The position numbers were made by a program, and so were the translations under genes. The notes under the pieces were generated by a model. The model saw only the letters and a program-made list of their open reading frames with translations. It searched no databases and was not told the origin of the DNA. Positions 47,440 to 63,500 of a stretch of DNA of 64,000 nucleotides are shown piece after piece (position 1 is the stretch's first letter; the number at the start of each line of letters is the position of its first letter). The DNA lies in the NCBI RefSeq assembly GCF_958979055.1, contig NC_084893.1, forward strand, positions 29,238,487 to 29,302,486, in the 5' to 3' direction. The DNA comes from Alnus glutinosa (Eukaryota > Streptophyta > Magnoliopsida > Fagales > Betulaceae).

Positions 47440-48825
47440 AACCGTATAGAGAAGTTACAATGAGATTTCTTATGGGGTGGGCTAGGTAAATAATTCAAAT
47501 TTCACCTGGTAAGTTGGTTCAAGGTTTGTTTTCCGATGTCAGAGAGAGGGTTGGGGGTCTGGAAAACTTCTTGTTGTTCAATCGTGCTCTTTTGGGAGGT
47601 TGCTTTGGCGCTATGTGCATGAGAGAGAGACTTAGTGCAGAGTTATAGTGGATTTTAAATATGGCAACTCCTGGGGTAGATGGTGTTCTAATGAGGTTTA
47701 TGGGTCGTATGGGATGGTGATATAAAAAAGTATTAGAAAGGGGTTTGGGGGAGTTTTCAAGTCGTATAAGATTTGAGGTGGGAGATGGCATCAAGATTAG
47801 ATTCCAGCATGACCTATGGTGTGGGGATTAAGCCCTAAAGGAAGCCTTTTCAGACTTATATAGTATTGCTTATGTTATGGATGCTTCCGTAGCAAATCAT
47901 GTGGCGCTTTCTAGTGGTTCCCTTCAATGGAACGCTTGGTTAATCAAAGCGGCTCATGATAGGGAGATGGACGTCTTTGGTTCGTTTTTTAATTTATTGT
48001 ACTCCCTTAGATTAAGACAGGGAGGTGAAGACAAACTTTGTTGAGCCCTCTCTAAGAAAGGGTTATTCGAAGTTAGATCTTTCTAATCGTCCTTTTTCCT
48101 CATAATGGCACTCACTTCCATTGCAAGAGTTTTTGGCGGAGTAATGTCCCCTTGAGAGCGATCTTCTTTACTTGTTCAGCCACCCTAGAGAAGATCCTCA
48201 CCATGGAACCATGGATAACCTAAGTTAGCGGCATGTCATTGTAGTCAATTGATGTTGTATGTGTTAGAGAAGTGGGTAGTCTTTGAATCATCTTCTTATT
48301 CATTGTGAGATTGCTACTGCCTTGTGGACTTCTATTTTCAGTCGAGTTGAACTGACTTGAGTTATGCTTAGACAAGTAGTGAACTTGTTTGCCTGTTTGA
48401 GAGGGATATTTGGCAGACCTCAGAGTGTAACAGCGTGGAAGATAGTGTCGTCTTGTCTTTTGTGGTGTCTTTGGCGGGAAAGAAATGATAGTTGTTTTTT
48501 CCCCTACTTTCTTGGTGGTTTCTCTTATATACTCCCTGTGTACTTGGGACGCCTTACGCTTTTGATGATATTTCGATTAATTATTTAAAAAAATGGACCA
48601 TGAGAGGACGGTGGTGGAACTTAAGTATTTCTTTTTCAATACTCTTTACCTTTGGACTAATGCTTTAGACTTTGCTAATGTGCTTGGTTTTCATGAGTTT
48701 TTTGATCTTTTTTCTCTTTCTAGTTAGGTGTTTACTTCATGTGTACGTGGGTTGTGCATTTTGCGCTTTTTAATGATATTCTGATACTCATTAAAAAAAT
48801 AAAAAAAATAAAAAATAAAAAAAAT
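47440..48825 (+). mobile_element. Degenerate LINE (3' part of reverse transcriptase ORF)
   Basis: Frame-broken but recognisable blocks in order: LLLFNRALLG-like, RFEVGDGIKIRFQHDLWCGD, a zinc-binding RVT region, then from 48364 FACLRGIFGRPQSVTAW and CLLWCLWRERND, the usual end of plant L1-type ORF2. After this come tgcgctttttaatgatattc and an A-rich tail ending near 48825. There are many stops and shifts. The element lies in the sense orientation inside the 5'UTR intron of the CBL gene. Confidence 0.85.
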
Positions 48826-49303
48826 TGAGAAAGAAACATATATGCTTCCACGAACTAGAAAAGGAAAGATGAGAAAAAGGAAAAGAAAAAATGATTTCCC
48901 GATTTATCGGGGTGTTAAGTGCTTTTCTTTCTTCAATCCATAATTCAACAATCACATTATACATCACTAGATATGTCCATGTCCTGACTGAAATATGAGG
49001 CACTTTGTCCTGCTGTTCTACAGCTGTTGGAAGTTATATGTTTCATGTATGATTGAGGATATCTCGCTGTCTCAGATGGCATTGAACATTTTACTTTCAT
49101 TCCTGGAAACAGATCTCTGGGTCAGTATTTCTACAACTTTTGGCATTTGGACTAGGGATAGCACAAGCTGGAAATGGTTAAAAGGTTGATTCTGGTCTTT
49201 GCCTCCATATGGAGCCTTTCTTGAATAGAGTGACCTAAATAAAATTTTTAACCGTTTTCTCTCTTGAAACAGGTATGGAGTGCTTTGATTTGCAGAAAAT
49301 ATC

Positions 49304-51583
<2,280 letters not shown>

Positions 51584-53530
51584 ATTCAAGATTTGCAGTG
51601 AGACCAGTAGAGACATTTTTAATTATGGTTGGTTTGTTTGTAGACACTATGGCCCTCACATATGTAATGAGGCCTCGAGAGAGTTTTTATATCATTCTGG
51701 CTTTGATTGTTTATTTGAGGATTTTTTGTGGTGTGTATTCAATGACTGGATTTTCACTTCCTTGGCAATATAATGTGGGCTTCTATCTTGCGACTTGCTG
51801 ATATTGGTTTAAAAAGTATTCGGCTTTTTACGTTTTTACAACAGAACATCTCTTGTAATAAAAATTAGCGGTTATATATTACTTCATTTAAGTAAAAACG
51901 ACGTCACTGAAGGCAAACGTTTAAGCAAAACCAAATATGTCGCTGTTTGTTCAAGCTCTTAGGTGGAAAAAAAACAAAAGTAAAAAGCTTCTTGTCTAAA
52001 TTATAAATAATGGGGCCGCATAACCTCGTCTTAGAGAAACCTCTTTAACATTTTTTCACTGCACTGCCCCCTTCTCTTCTTCTTCTCGAACCAAAATTTC
52101 TTTCATCCTGCTTTCTCCAAAGTGAAAATCTTTAAGAGAAAGACAGCATAGAACCAAAAAAGAAGGCAGAGCTTCAAGGTAACTCAAGCTAGCCCCCATC
52201 TCCCAAGGGCCCCAACTCTATTGCCACTCTTCCCATTGAAAGATCCCTCACTGCACACTTTCTATATATCTCAATGTACAGCAAGCATTACCTGTGATGA
52301 TGGAGCACAGGGTGGGGCAGCTTTTCGTAGCTTTCTCAGCGGACTTAGAGCTGTTAGCCACTCGCACCGACTGATCCGATGAGGAGGTACTTCACGGTCT
52401 CAAGCATCTTTCTGGTTTGGTGGGTGTGTGAACAAACTGACTACGTTGAGGGCCGGCTGGAGATTGAAAAAAAAACCAAGCAGGTACGTATCGGGCTTGT
52501 TCTGCAGCTTGCAGTAGTAGGGGTCTCCAGCATCTTTGTTCCTATTTATGTGTGATTTCAGATGAGATAAAATTGGTGCTGGTGTGGTCTTGAAGCTCTG
52601 CAATTTTTATTTATTTTTTCTTTTTTTGGGCTCGAGAAGAGAAACTTTGAACAAACGGCAGCTTTCTGCAGATCCGGTTTAGAATCATCAAAGACCTCAA
52701 TAATCTTTGACAAGATCTATAAACAAGAAGGAAATCCTTGTGTACAGTCGGTTTTCAAAAAGGTTCTAAAACATGAATCTTGTTATTCATATTGTAGTAT
52801 TGTTTGACACGTAAGCTCCGCTCCAACCCTACCCACCCTCCGCGTGAGTTCTGCAGAGCCTTGATTAATAGTCCCTAATAACGTAAAGAGATTAACCATC
52901 TAGGCTCCTCCTTTCCTATTATTGCTTTTGCCATATACCAAAACCAGAAAGGAGATATTCTGGCTGTTACTAGCAATCCATTCCATCGTCTTTCTAATAA
53001 ACAGAAGCAACGAATAGATTCCAACTACCCCACCGTGCCCATCGGGTAAAAATATTTAAGATGATTCTCCGGTGGCATGATTCCTTAAGTGGACGACAAG
53101 CAAACAAGAACATTCAAACTTTCAATTTTACACGTAGAAAGTCTAAAGCATTTCACATGATTAAGGGGCATGGGGCCGGGTACTGTGGTCTCTGATGAAC
53201 GAGTCCACGATTCTCCTTCAAAGTCACGCCAGGGGTAAATTGACACTACTTCCCCAAGGCAAACGGTCAAAAGGAATAAATGTCGTCCTAATAATAGTTA
53301 GGATCAGATCACTAACTTAAGAGATCAAAATTTAAAAAAAAAAACTTCAAAAAAAAAAAAAAAAACTAGGCATTTATAGCAGCTAAAATCATCATCAGAA
53401 CTGTAAAATTCCAAACACACATAATCCCGAAGGACTTGGCAAAAATTGTTCAGAACAGAAAATATATGTAAAGGATACTAATAAGATAAAGATAAAAAGA
53501 AACTAAATCACGTCAAAGGGGGTGGTCAAT
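51584..53530. other. Intergenic region between convergent CBL and HSP90 genes
   Basis: This holds the CBL 3'UTR (a likely poly(A) signal aataaaa near 51857) and, at the right side, the HSP90 3'UTR. The part from 52000 to 52700 is less AT-rich than the rest and has CT-rich stretches, but I found no frame, tRNA or known miRNA in it. An A-rich run at 53333-53366 may mark an old insertion. Confidence 0.5.
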
Positions 53531-56500
53531 TTAATCAACTTCCTCCATCTTGCTGCCCTCAGCATCAGCATCAGCTTCCTCCAGTGCGGGCATGTCAGCA
53601 TCGCCATCACCAGCTTCCTCATCAATGCTCAAACCAAGCTTCAGCATCCTGTGGATTCTGTTGCCAAAAGTGTTGGGCTCGTCCAGGCTGAAGCCAGAGG
53701 TGAGAAGAGCAGTCTCGAAGAGCAAGAGAACCAGGTCCTTCACGGATTTGTCGTTCTTGTCAGCATCAGCCCTCTTCCTGAGCTCATCCATAATGGGGTT
53801 CTCGGGGTTGATCTCCATAGTCTTCTTGCTGGACATGTACCCGGCCATGCTGCTGTCCCTCAAGGCCTGGGCCTTCATGATTCTCTCCATATTGGCGGTC
53901 CAACCATACTCCCCGGTCACCAAACAGCAGGGAGAATCAACAACACGATCAGAAACCACAACCTTCTCAACCTTGTCACCCAACACATCCTTGATCACCT
54001 TGCAAAGTCCCTCAAACTTCTCCTTCAGTTCTTCCTTCCTTTTCTTCTCGTCTTCACTCTCATCAAGCTTGAGGCCTTCCTTGGTAGCTGAGACAAGTTT
54101 CTTGCCCTCAAATTCCTTGAGCTGGCCAACAGCATACTCATCAATAGCATCTACCATGAAAAGAACCTCGTAACCCTTCTTTTTCAGCTTCTCAAGGAAT
54201 GGGGAGTTCTCTACAGCCTTCTTGCTTTCACCGGTGATGTAATAGATATCACTCTGGCCCTCCTTCATCCTGGTCACATAGTCCTTAAGACTGGTCAACT
54301 CATCACCACTCTTGGTGGAGTGGTAACGGAGGAGCTCAGCAAGCTTTGTTTTGTTCTGTGAATCCTCATGGATACCGAGCTTGAGGTTCTTAGAGAAGGA
54401 CTCGTAGAACTTGTTGTAATCTTCTTTGTTCTCAGCAATCTCAAAAAACATGTCAAGGCATTTCTTGACCAAGTTCTTGCGGATAACCTTGAGGATTTTG
54501 TTCTGCTGAAGCATTTCTCTTGAAATGTTGAGAGGAAGGTCCTCAGAATCCACAATACCCTTAACAAAACCAAGGTATTCTGGGATCAGCTCCTCACAAT
54601 TGTCCATGATAAAAACTCGGCGAACATACAACTTAATGTTATTGGGCTTCTTCCTTGTGTCAAAGAGATCAAAAGGTGCCCTCTTAGGAACAAAGAGGAT
54701 AGCCTTGAACTCCAGCTGGCCCTCAACTGAGAAGTGCTTCACAGCCAAGTGTTCTTCCCAGTCATTAGTAAGGCTCTTGTAGAATGCAGCATACTCTTCC
54801 TTGGAGATCTCCTCAGTCTTCCTCATCCAAATGGGCTTTTGCTTGTTCACCAAGGACCACTCATGGGACACCTCCTTGATCTTCTTCTTTTTCTTCTCTT
54901 CTTTCTCCTTCTCTTCATCAACTTCCTCAACCTTTCCTTCCTCATCCTTCTTCTCTTCCTCATCTTCATCATCAGAAACTTCCTTCTCAGTGGTCTTCTC
55001 AATCCAGAGAGAAATTGGGTAGCTAATAAACTCAGAATGCTTCTTAATCAAATCCTTGAGCCGTCGCTCCTCAAGGTACTCAAGCTGGTCTTCCTTGAGG
55101 TACAGAGTAATCTTTGTACCCCTGCCAATGCTCTCACCAGGATCTCGGGTAACAGTGAATGACCCACCAGCTTGGGATTCCCAGATATATTGCTCATCGT
55201 CATTGTGCTTTGAGGTGACAATGACCTTCTCAGCAACAAGGTAAGCTGAGTAGAAACCAACACCAAACTGTCCAATCATACTCACATCAGCACCAGCAGC
55301 AAGCGCTTCCATGAATTCCTTGGTTCCAGACCTGGCAATGGTACCCAGATTGTTCACCAAATCTGCACATACACAAATTACAAAAAAAAAAAAAAGTGAG
55401 AAAAACCATATAGAGTGAAAACTCCATGAATATATTATTGGCTGCAAACTCATGCTACAACTTACCAGCTTTGGTCATGCCAATACCACTGTCAATGATG
55501 GTCAGGCTGTTGTTTGTCTTATCAGGGATAATGTGGATGAAGAGATCAGGTTGAGACTCTAGCTTGCTCTTGTCAGTCAAGCTCTCAAATCGGATCTTGT
55601 CCAGAGCCTAAACATAGTCAGGAGTGAAAGATTCAGAATTAGGTTACGAATGCAAAGGCACACTTAGAATGGCTGTCTTAGCAGAACGCGGACTATAAAA
55701 TAACATGTAGACAAAGTGCAGAGAGCCACAACTATAAACACTACAATGTTAAAATATAATTAATAACTTTCAACAATAACCTACACAGTGCCACACGAGG
55801 TACAACCACCTCACCAAGCACCTCAATCAACTGCATAACATCCTATTTTCGTAAACCAGGAAACGAAATTTGGAGAAAACAAAGTGATGTATTTCTATGA
55901 CCAAAACCAAAAAGACATATTCAACGTTTTAGACAACGAAAAAAGCACGTATATAAAAACATGTGCGAGAAACCTAAGCACAGATCTAAACCTTGTGTGA
56001 ATGACATCAAAACTATTCTACTGTATAATTCTCAAAATCAATCCCTGAAAATTACAGCAGATGCATATACAAGGCTACGTAATAGCAGTGTCACTAAACC
56101 GTAGCAGTATCACTACACCGTTCCACGGCTAAAAAACTCTTAACAAATTCCCAATAACTTCCATTAATACTAAAATTAACAAAGCACGCGAATAATTGAA
56201 TTGCAAAACAGAACAATGCAGCAAATAAAAATCCTTGAAAGTATTCTATAATTTTCCAAATATTAGCTCAGCAAATAACGAATTCGAAAAGTGCCCTAAT
56301 GTTTCCAACGGAGTGGATAGTGGATCCAGACTACTGTTCTAACACAAAGAGCACATAAACAAATTCGAAAAAGTACAAACCACAAATTTAACAGCAAGTC
56401 CACAATCTACGGATTTAGGGTATCGAAATAGCCAACGAGAACAGAGAACATGTTGAACAGATCGAAAAAATATACGAAAAGAAAAACCGAACTCGTAGAT

Positions 56501-56774
56501 TATAAACTGATAACTAAACCACGACTATCAAAGAGATCAGAGAATCCATAGAACTAAATCGAAACGAAACGATACGAGCTGACATTCAACCAAAAAGATC
56601 CTGAACGTTTCGAACAAAAAAAGAAACACGGAGATTGAGAAAAATACGTACATCGGAGGCGTTGCTGATGAGCTCGCGAAGGAAGATCTCCTTATTGCTG
56701 TAGAAGGTGTTGATGATGAGACTCAACAACTGGTTGATCTCCGCCTGGAAGGCAAACGTCTCTGTCTCCGCCAT
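53531..56774 (-). CDS. HSP90: Cytosolic heat shock protein 90
   Basis: An ATP-driven chaperone dimer that matures kinases, receptors and other clients in the cytosol. Three exons, 56774-56652, 55607-55466 and 55362-53531, join in frame to 698 residues, the usual cytosolic length. The GHKL ATPase fold is complete: NASDALDK is split by intron 1, IDSGIGM follows in exon 2, and GQFGVGF lies at 119-125. The acidic/lysine charged linker runs about 219-260. Middle-domain [11 protein letters not shown] is intact. The protein ends MEEVD, which binds TPR co-chaperones and marks the cytosolic class. There is no signal or plastid peptide. A TATA-like tatatataacc (minus strand, near 56888) lies about 110 bases upstream of the ATG. 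I see no convincing run of heat shock elements nearby, so the gene may be constitutive. Confidence 0.98.
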
Positions 56775-56969
56775 CTCTCTCAGTGAAAACCCTAGAAACT
56801 GGTAGAATAAGAAAAGTGGAGAGTCTCTGGGAGAATTAAAGAGCGTAGGATGTAGTGTTAAGGCAGAGGGCCAAGCGAGGTTATATATAGGAGGCTTTGC
56901 TAGGGTTTCTAGATCCTTCTATTTCTTTTTCTTTTTTATTATTGTTATTTTTTTTTAACTTTAGTCTTT

Positions 56970-57332
56970 GATAGGCAAAGTGCGAAGCGGGATATCTAGA
57001 TCCTTCTTTTCTATTTTTTTTTTTAATTTTTATTTTTAACTTTGAAGAAAATATCGGACGGTTTGTGGGTGCGGGGTGGTTTCGTAGTTGACTCGTGGCA
57101 CGGGAGGAGTTTGTTGGGCATCTATTTCTTTTTCTTCTTTTTTTTTTTTTTAAAAAAAAAAAAAAAATTTGATAGGCAAAGAGCAAAGCGAGGAATGAGG
57201 ATATCTAGATCCTTCTTTTCTATTTTTTTTTTTTTTTTTAATTTTTATTCTTAACTTAGAAGAAAATATCGGACGGTTTGTGGATGCGGGGTGGTTTCGG
57301 AGTTGACTCCTGGCACGGGAGGAGTTTATTCG
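56970..57332. repeat. Direct duplication upstream of HSP90
   Basis: gataggcaaag occurs at 56970 and 57171, and about 150 bases that follow match closely (atatctagatccttctttt, gaagaaaatatcggacgg, gcggggtggtttcg, ggcacgggaggagttt). The difference is mainly in T-run length. The duplication sits 200-560 bases upstream of the HSP90 ATG, within its promoter region. Confidence 0.85.
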
Positions 57333-57392
57333 GCGACTACAATTTTAAATAAATTTTAAATTCTAAAATTATGTAAATTTTAATTATGTTTT

Positions 57393-57650
57393 ACATCGAA
57401 TGATAAGAAAAATGTTACATATTAAATATATGACATGTTATCGAAATAACAAAAAAAAAAAAAATCATTTCAAATGGTTTTTTATTCACTTTTAAATAGA
57501 CATTTCTTCTTTACTAAATCAAAATATAGTTTTTGTTCAAAGTTTTTATACGGCATAAAGTATAATAACCTGATAAAAATATATTCAATTGTCATTATTT
57601 AAATGTCATATTTTTAATGTGTAGCATTTTTCATGTTCGATGAATGAAAC
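57393..57650. mobile_element. Foldback MITE
   Basis: The left arm (catcgaatgataagaaaaatg, ttacatattaaatatatgac) mirrors the right arm (gtcatatttttaatgtgtag, catttttcatgttcgatgaa). Length about 250 bases, AT-rich, no coding. Confidence 0.55.
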
Positions 57651-60582
57651 GACTCAAATACAACTTTAAATAAATTATAAGTGTCAGATTTTAAAACTAC
57701 ACATTTCTCTCCATGAATATTGTGGGATCATTATATTGATATTTATAACAACTACACAATCATTCAACTTTTACTACAATTATAAATGGTTACAACTATT
57801 TACCTCCTATTTTACTATACATTTTCTAACGTTTTATATTCAATATATTGTGAGATCTCTTCAACTATTTCATTATTATTATTTTCAATTATTAATATTT
57901 CTTCATGTCTTCATTGAATGTTTGTCATTACTTGTGTGAGTTGTATATTTAACAATAAGGAATCCTCATTGTTTTGTGTGCGAGTAGTTCCGACAGCATT
58001 TTAGTGTTAAAATGGACAAAAAAATAATAATTCTATGTGCGTCAAACCGCTACTTTTCAAAATGCTATTTATAATTATTAAAATAATAATAATAATAATA
58101 ATAATACTTAAGAGACGATTGAACAACTCCTCAACTACGAGTGGTGGTTCGACCACTTCCTTGTTTAAATAAAATAATTCGGTCGCCTCTTTTACCATTT
58201 TGGGGGAGTGATTTGAGTATCTCTTAAATAAAATAAAGGGTGATTAAACTCTGGCCATATATTACGAAGGTAGTTCGGTTACGGTGTCACACCTTCATAT
58301 TTTTTGTTGTTTTTATTGTTAATAATTTTAAGGAGCAATATGAGAAGCTTAAGTAAACAAAATAATAATAATAAAATCGAATGTGGCACACGTGCGATGT
58401 TTTTTCATTCAATTTAATGTCAAATGCTAACATAGTGTATAGTTTGTAACAGGTAATGATTTGAAGGGTTCAAGTGTCGCATTTTAAAATTTGGTGGTCT
58501 GAGTGTCAAAATAATGATAGTTTTAGGCTTGTGATTTTTTTTCAAATAACAAACTACAATTAAATTTTACCACATTTTGGGATGATTTTCTACCATATAT
58601 CATACATTTTTAAAACAAATGTTATATATATATATATATATGATGTAATTGTTAAGTGCTAGTTTTTAATAAATCAAATGGGTTCTATTTAGTTTTCAAT
58701 ACTGGGCAAAACAAGAAAATAGTTTTGGGGAAAATATTTAATAATATGTCTTACATAAACACTCTAAACTATTAGAACATAAATTAGCCTGATATGTGTG
58801 TAGGCTAGACTTTATTGTAAAACATGTGCTTTAGCTTAATAAGGGTTAAAATATTAATTAAATAATTAAATTTATTATTTTTTAACAGCTTAAATATTTT
58901 GAATAAATAGTAATTTAATATAATATTAAGGTAAAAGTCTTGAATTCGTCGTTTAGCTCCCAATTTAAGATAAATAAATGATGATTTAACGATCGTAACA
59001 TATGAAAATACTATTATAGTAATAAACTAATCACATAGATTAATAACAGTGAAGTAATGGCCAATACTACTTGTTGATACAATAAATTTACTTAAGCACT
59101 ATTTAAGCACCCCGTTCATGAAAACAATTTGACAACTCTAACCCGTTACATGACAAGTATCAAATGATCGTCTTTGTTACGTATCAAATGAGATAACGGA
59201 TGAAAACAAAAGACTTTACAAGCAGTCATGTATCTTTGTTATTTGGTTATTATGTATCTTTGTTATTTAGTTATTATTTATCTATTAGAGTTTATCTTTA
59301 AGCTGGGAATAAAGGGATAGTAAATAGTTGTGTATTATCTTTATTAATAGTTATAACATTTATTTGTAAATTTATATAAATCTATTGAGTTGATGAATAA
59401 ATAAAGATTATTAATATTCGACTCTTTAGTTAATTTGAGAAGTATTAGAATTCTTCGAATTACCCTTATCTATCCGTTACATTTTGAGTAATTAGGCACG
59501 TAAGAGTCTCTCCCAAAGTTAAGTATTATCACTATTTCATTCTCTCTCAAAAGTTTTCGCTCATAATAGATTTATTGGCTTATGCATCGAAGTGTTTATA
59601 ATGAATAGAGATCCACAACAATTATCTATTCCGAATTAGTAGTAATTGGGGCATGTAATGTGAGAAATTTTATATAAAATCAGCTTGTCCGAATAAATAA
59701 TTAGACAGTCCAAAATTTATATGAATAAGTAGGTCCATATGTGATATCTTATATTACTTGTTGAAATTACTAGTAATTCGGTATGTAATTGTCCTAAATC
59801 CTTATCCGTCCCAATCCTCTCCAAAACGCATTTGGATCATCTCCAATCATTTCTCTCCGGTTGCCAGTGTGTTGAAATGGAAGGGTAAAATTATCAATAT
59901 ATATATATATATATATAGGGATTCTGACAATTACAAGCATAAGCTTAGATTCATTGGTACGAAACATTACAAATGTTTAACTTTTTTGAAAGGCTATTAC
60001 AATGAAGTATTTGGGTGAACTATCAAATAAGCCCTGCCTTGAACTTCAAATATATATATATATAAAATATAAAATGACAAATGTACCTCCCCACCTAAAC
60101 TATTAGCCTTATTCGGCTCCTCTTCAGAATTGGAGAGCATCCTTGTCCCTCCAAAACGGGTGATTTTTCTATGACCATTTTATCTATTTAACAGAAACCG
60201 ACGCGAATCCGACAATCCTAAACTGTACTCAAGCTCATATCCTCCACGTTAAAAAGCCAACCTTTATCGCTTGGGTGAACTTCTGCAGCACTCGATCGTT
60301 ATCAGTCTTGTTTCAAAAGCGACCATTGGTGTTGTGACTTGCGAGGGTTATCAAAAGCTGCAAAAGCAAAAGTCTCGACACGTAGAATGTCCCACTCGCC
60401 ATCCCGACGTGGCACAAATTCATTGGCCATCACTCATCAGTAAATAAAGGGCCGGTCTAGATTTGCATCTTTATGGGTCCCAGGAGTTCCACTTCCACAC
60501 AAAGGTCCATGATATATACCCTGTCCATCTACTTATCCGTAACCAAGAACTTCTGAAACTGCCAGTTCGCATTCTATTCAAA
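57651..60582. other. AT-rich intergenic region
   Basis: No gene is supported. Short TA microsatellites occur at 58624-58642, 59899-59916 and 60049-60064, and an (AAT)n run lies near 58080-58108. The stretch 60250-60580 is less AT-rich and is the likely promoter of the FKBP gene. The short frames here show no family resemblance. Confidence 0.5.
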
Positions 60583-63500
60583 ATGGGAGCTCTTCCATTC
60601 CAAACCTTTTCTCATTTCCCATGTGCTGCTTCCATATCTCCAAGGTATAAACTTAGCTTTGTTCTTTTTGTTATTTTTATTAGCATTCAGTAATCATAGT
60701 TGTGTTGTTGTAGTTATAGACAAATATTCAGCTATTCATGCAGTAGTGTATTGTAAGCTATGGTATTCATACATAACTAGAACTCAGATGTCATTATTAC
60801 CGTTTTAGTTTATCAAATTTAGTGGCAGGAGAATTTTTTGTTCATTGTTTTTTTGGAATTTCTGGCTGTAGCCTGTAGGGGTTTGAACAAAGGCCATTTG
60901 TCATTTGGGTATGCTTTGTTCTTTGTTGGTCTAATGGGAATTTTATTAGGGATCTGTAAAGATAGGGGTTAAATTTGTATTCATTTGGCATCTGGGTGTG
61001 CTGCATATTTATGTCTATTGTGTTGATTATGTATGTAATTCTTAGCTGTTAAAAGAATATTGAAGGCATTCTAACAATGGTACCCTCACGTTGGTTTGAA
61101 AAGAGGTGGGAAGAAATCACCAGTAAGTAAAATCGAATGTTGTCCGTTAACTGGGTGAGAATTCTGACCAAATTGATAGCAGTTCTGTTGAGCCTTTTAT
61201 GCCATAAAACATCAACTTGAGGTTACTGACCTTTTGCAAAAACATATGGTAGCAGATACAAGGTCACAGTGTATGATATTCGCATGGTATTATGTTTTGG
61301 AACGGTCTTTATATTTCAATATCATTTAGAAAAACAATAAAAACCTTTCTTTTGAGTAGTATATCTCTTAACCATGTTTTCTTTTTCATTTACCAGCTGT
61401 ATAGAGAGTGAACAACCCAAGAATGCTTTGGCTAAAAATGTGCATGACAGATTTCCCTCACTAACTGTGAAAAGATTGCCAAGAAGGCTGCTTTTGCAGT
61501 TTATGGGGTTCAACCCCATCCTATTATGTGTTTATCCTGGTATTGCTGCACCAATGCCAGAGACGAAGGAACCTGAAGTTATTCGGTGAAATATTTTATG
61601 TGTTCAATGATTTTTTTCTTCTTCTTTTACATACACATACATATAAACTTGAATCTTATTCTCAAGCTTGGAAGGCAGAAGTTTGTCATGAGATTTCCTT
61701 CTTTAAAACTGTATGAGTTCTCATATGTGATTATTATTTGGGATTTGAAGCATCCAGGACCTTCAAGCTAGCCAGTGGCGTGAAAATTCAAGGTATAAAA
61801 TTAGAAAGATCCAACATTATTTATGATTGAGAAAGATATTCAGTGTAATTGATATTTTTGTTTGGAAGAACAGCTTAGATGATAGTGTCAATTACACTGA
61901 ATCTTTTGATAATGATATATTGGCTCACATCTCCTGTGTCTTCTTCATACTTCCCGAAATGGATGACCTTTTAAGAGGGGTATTTACTTCAACTGTTGAC
62001 AGTCATCTAATGTTTCCTAAACAGAACATTAATTTGTATATGGAACTGATTCCCTAACATCATGCTGTCAACACAACAGGGATGTTGAACATTTATTTAT
62101 TCCTGAATTATGCACTAACATTCTGATTTCCCTTTTCTAGAGATTGTTGAAGGGGAAGGACCCGAAGCCCGTGAAGGAGATCTAGTTGAAGTTAATTATG
62201 TATGCAGACGTACAAATGGCTATTTTGTTCACAGGTAATTTGAAATTACTGTAGAGGACATGAGTCTTGATTTCTAAAATTAATGATCCCAAAGTCAAAA
62301 CATTGTAAAATTTCATGTATAGTTACATTGAATAAAAGTAGTATCCAGTTTTTTCTTTCTTTCACTTATACTAGTTGATCTGACCAACTTCTATGATCTC
62401 TTTTTTGAACTCGTGCCTTTTGTAGTACTGTGGATCAATTCAATGGAGAAAGCAAACCAATTACACTTCCTTTGGATGAGAATCAGGTTTGTTCTTGTTT
62501 CATTTGTAGAGGCCTAAATATTTTGAGAATATGGTTTATGGAGATCCTCTAGTCTTGACTAAACTGCCACTTTCTTTTTCCTACTGAGAACTAGGACATG
62601 GTGTAGTGAAACAAGAGTGTCCTTCCTTATGCTAAAAAGAGAATGCAAGAAGAAGAAAAGAAAGAGAGTATGGAATTTTTGAGATCATTATTTATTATTT
62701 GAACAACCATTCGTGATCATCATCTTCATGCTGCCATTGGTGGAATTAACACCACTTCTTTTTATCGCTACCATCATTATCGCTTTAATAATAGTCCAGG
62801 TGAATAATGTAATCTTCGTTAAGTGACTGCTTCAGGTGAATTATGTGATATCAGATCCTTCACCTCTAATCCTACCACATTCCTTTTAGTCTCCTTCCCA
62901 AACCGCCTTTTCACTTCTTGTTGTTGCTATCTCCATTCATGTTCAGTGAATCAGTGCATGTCAATTGAAAGTCCCTTATATCTACTTCTTGACTTTGCTC
63001 AAGAATTTTTTGGCGCAAACATTTATTGTGACTTTTCCTATTCTTCCATGGATGCTACATTAAAAAGGGGGAAAATAAGAAGAAGAAGAAGATCAATTTA
63101 GTAATCCTACACGTTATAGAGGTAAAATTACAAAATCATTGATCTCAAGCGCATTGTTTAGAATCAGGAGAAAGTTCCAAGTATCTCCATACATTCCTTT
63201 CAAATATTTATTAGAATCACTGCTAGCTTGCGCCCTAATTGTTTATTTATTTACTTTTTGCAAGCATGTAATCAGGTAAGTCATATATAACACATAAGTT
63301 GCTTCTCCTGACAGATTATAAAGGGCTTGGAGGAGGTTCTGATTGGCATGAGGGTAGGAGGTATTGCAATGTCCCCTTATCACTGGGTTTCTGACTGCTT
63401 TTTGATTCTTAATTTCACCCAATGTTCCTCTACACTATTCTCTTACTAGTAGATTAGGCTGGTAAATTACTTAACCACCATTCTGTTAGAAGTCCAAAAT

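Noticed and set aside
48364-48588. 74-codon frame as an independent gene
   Set aside because: CLLWCLWRERND marks it as the end of a LINE ORF2, in the middle of a broken element.
52000-52700. Possible microRNA or non-coding RNA gene between CBL and HSP90
   Set aside because: I compared it by eye with the common plant miRNA families and found no match and no clear hairpin.
53522-54173. Long open frames of 189 and 207 codons on the plus strand
   Set aside because: They are antisense shadows of the HSP90 third exon, whose sense protein is complete and highly conserved.
54734-55162. 142-codon Leu/Phe-rich frame on the plus strand
   Set aside because: Antisense to the HSP90 charged linker; the composition is a direct result of the GAA/AAG-rich sense strand.
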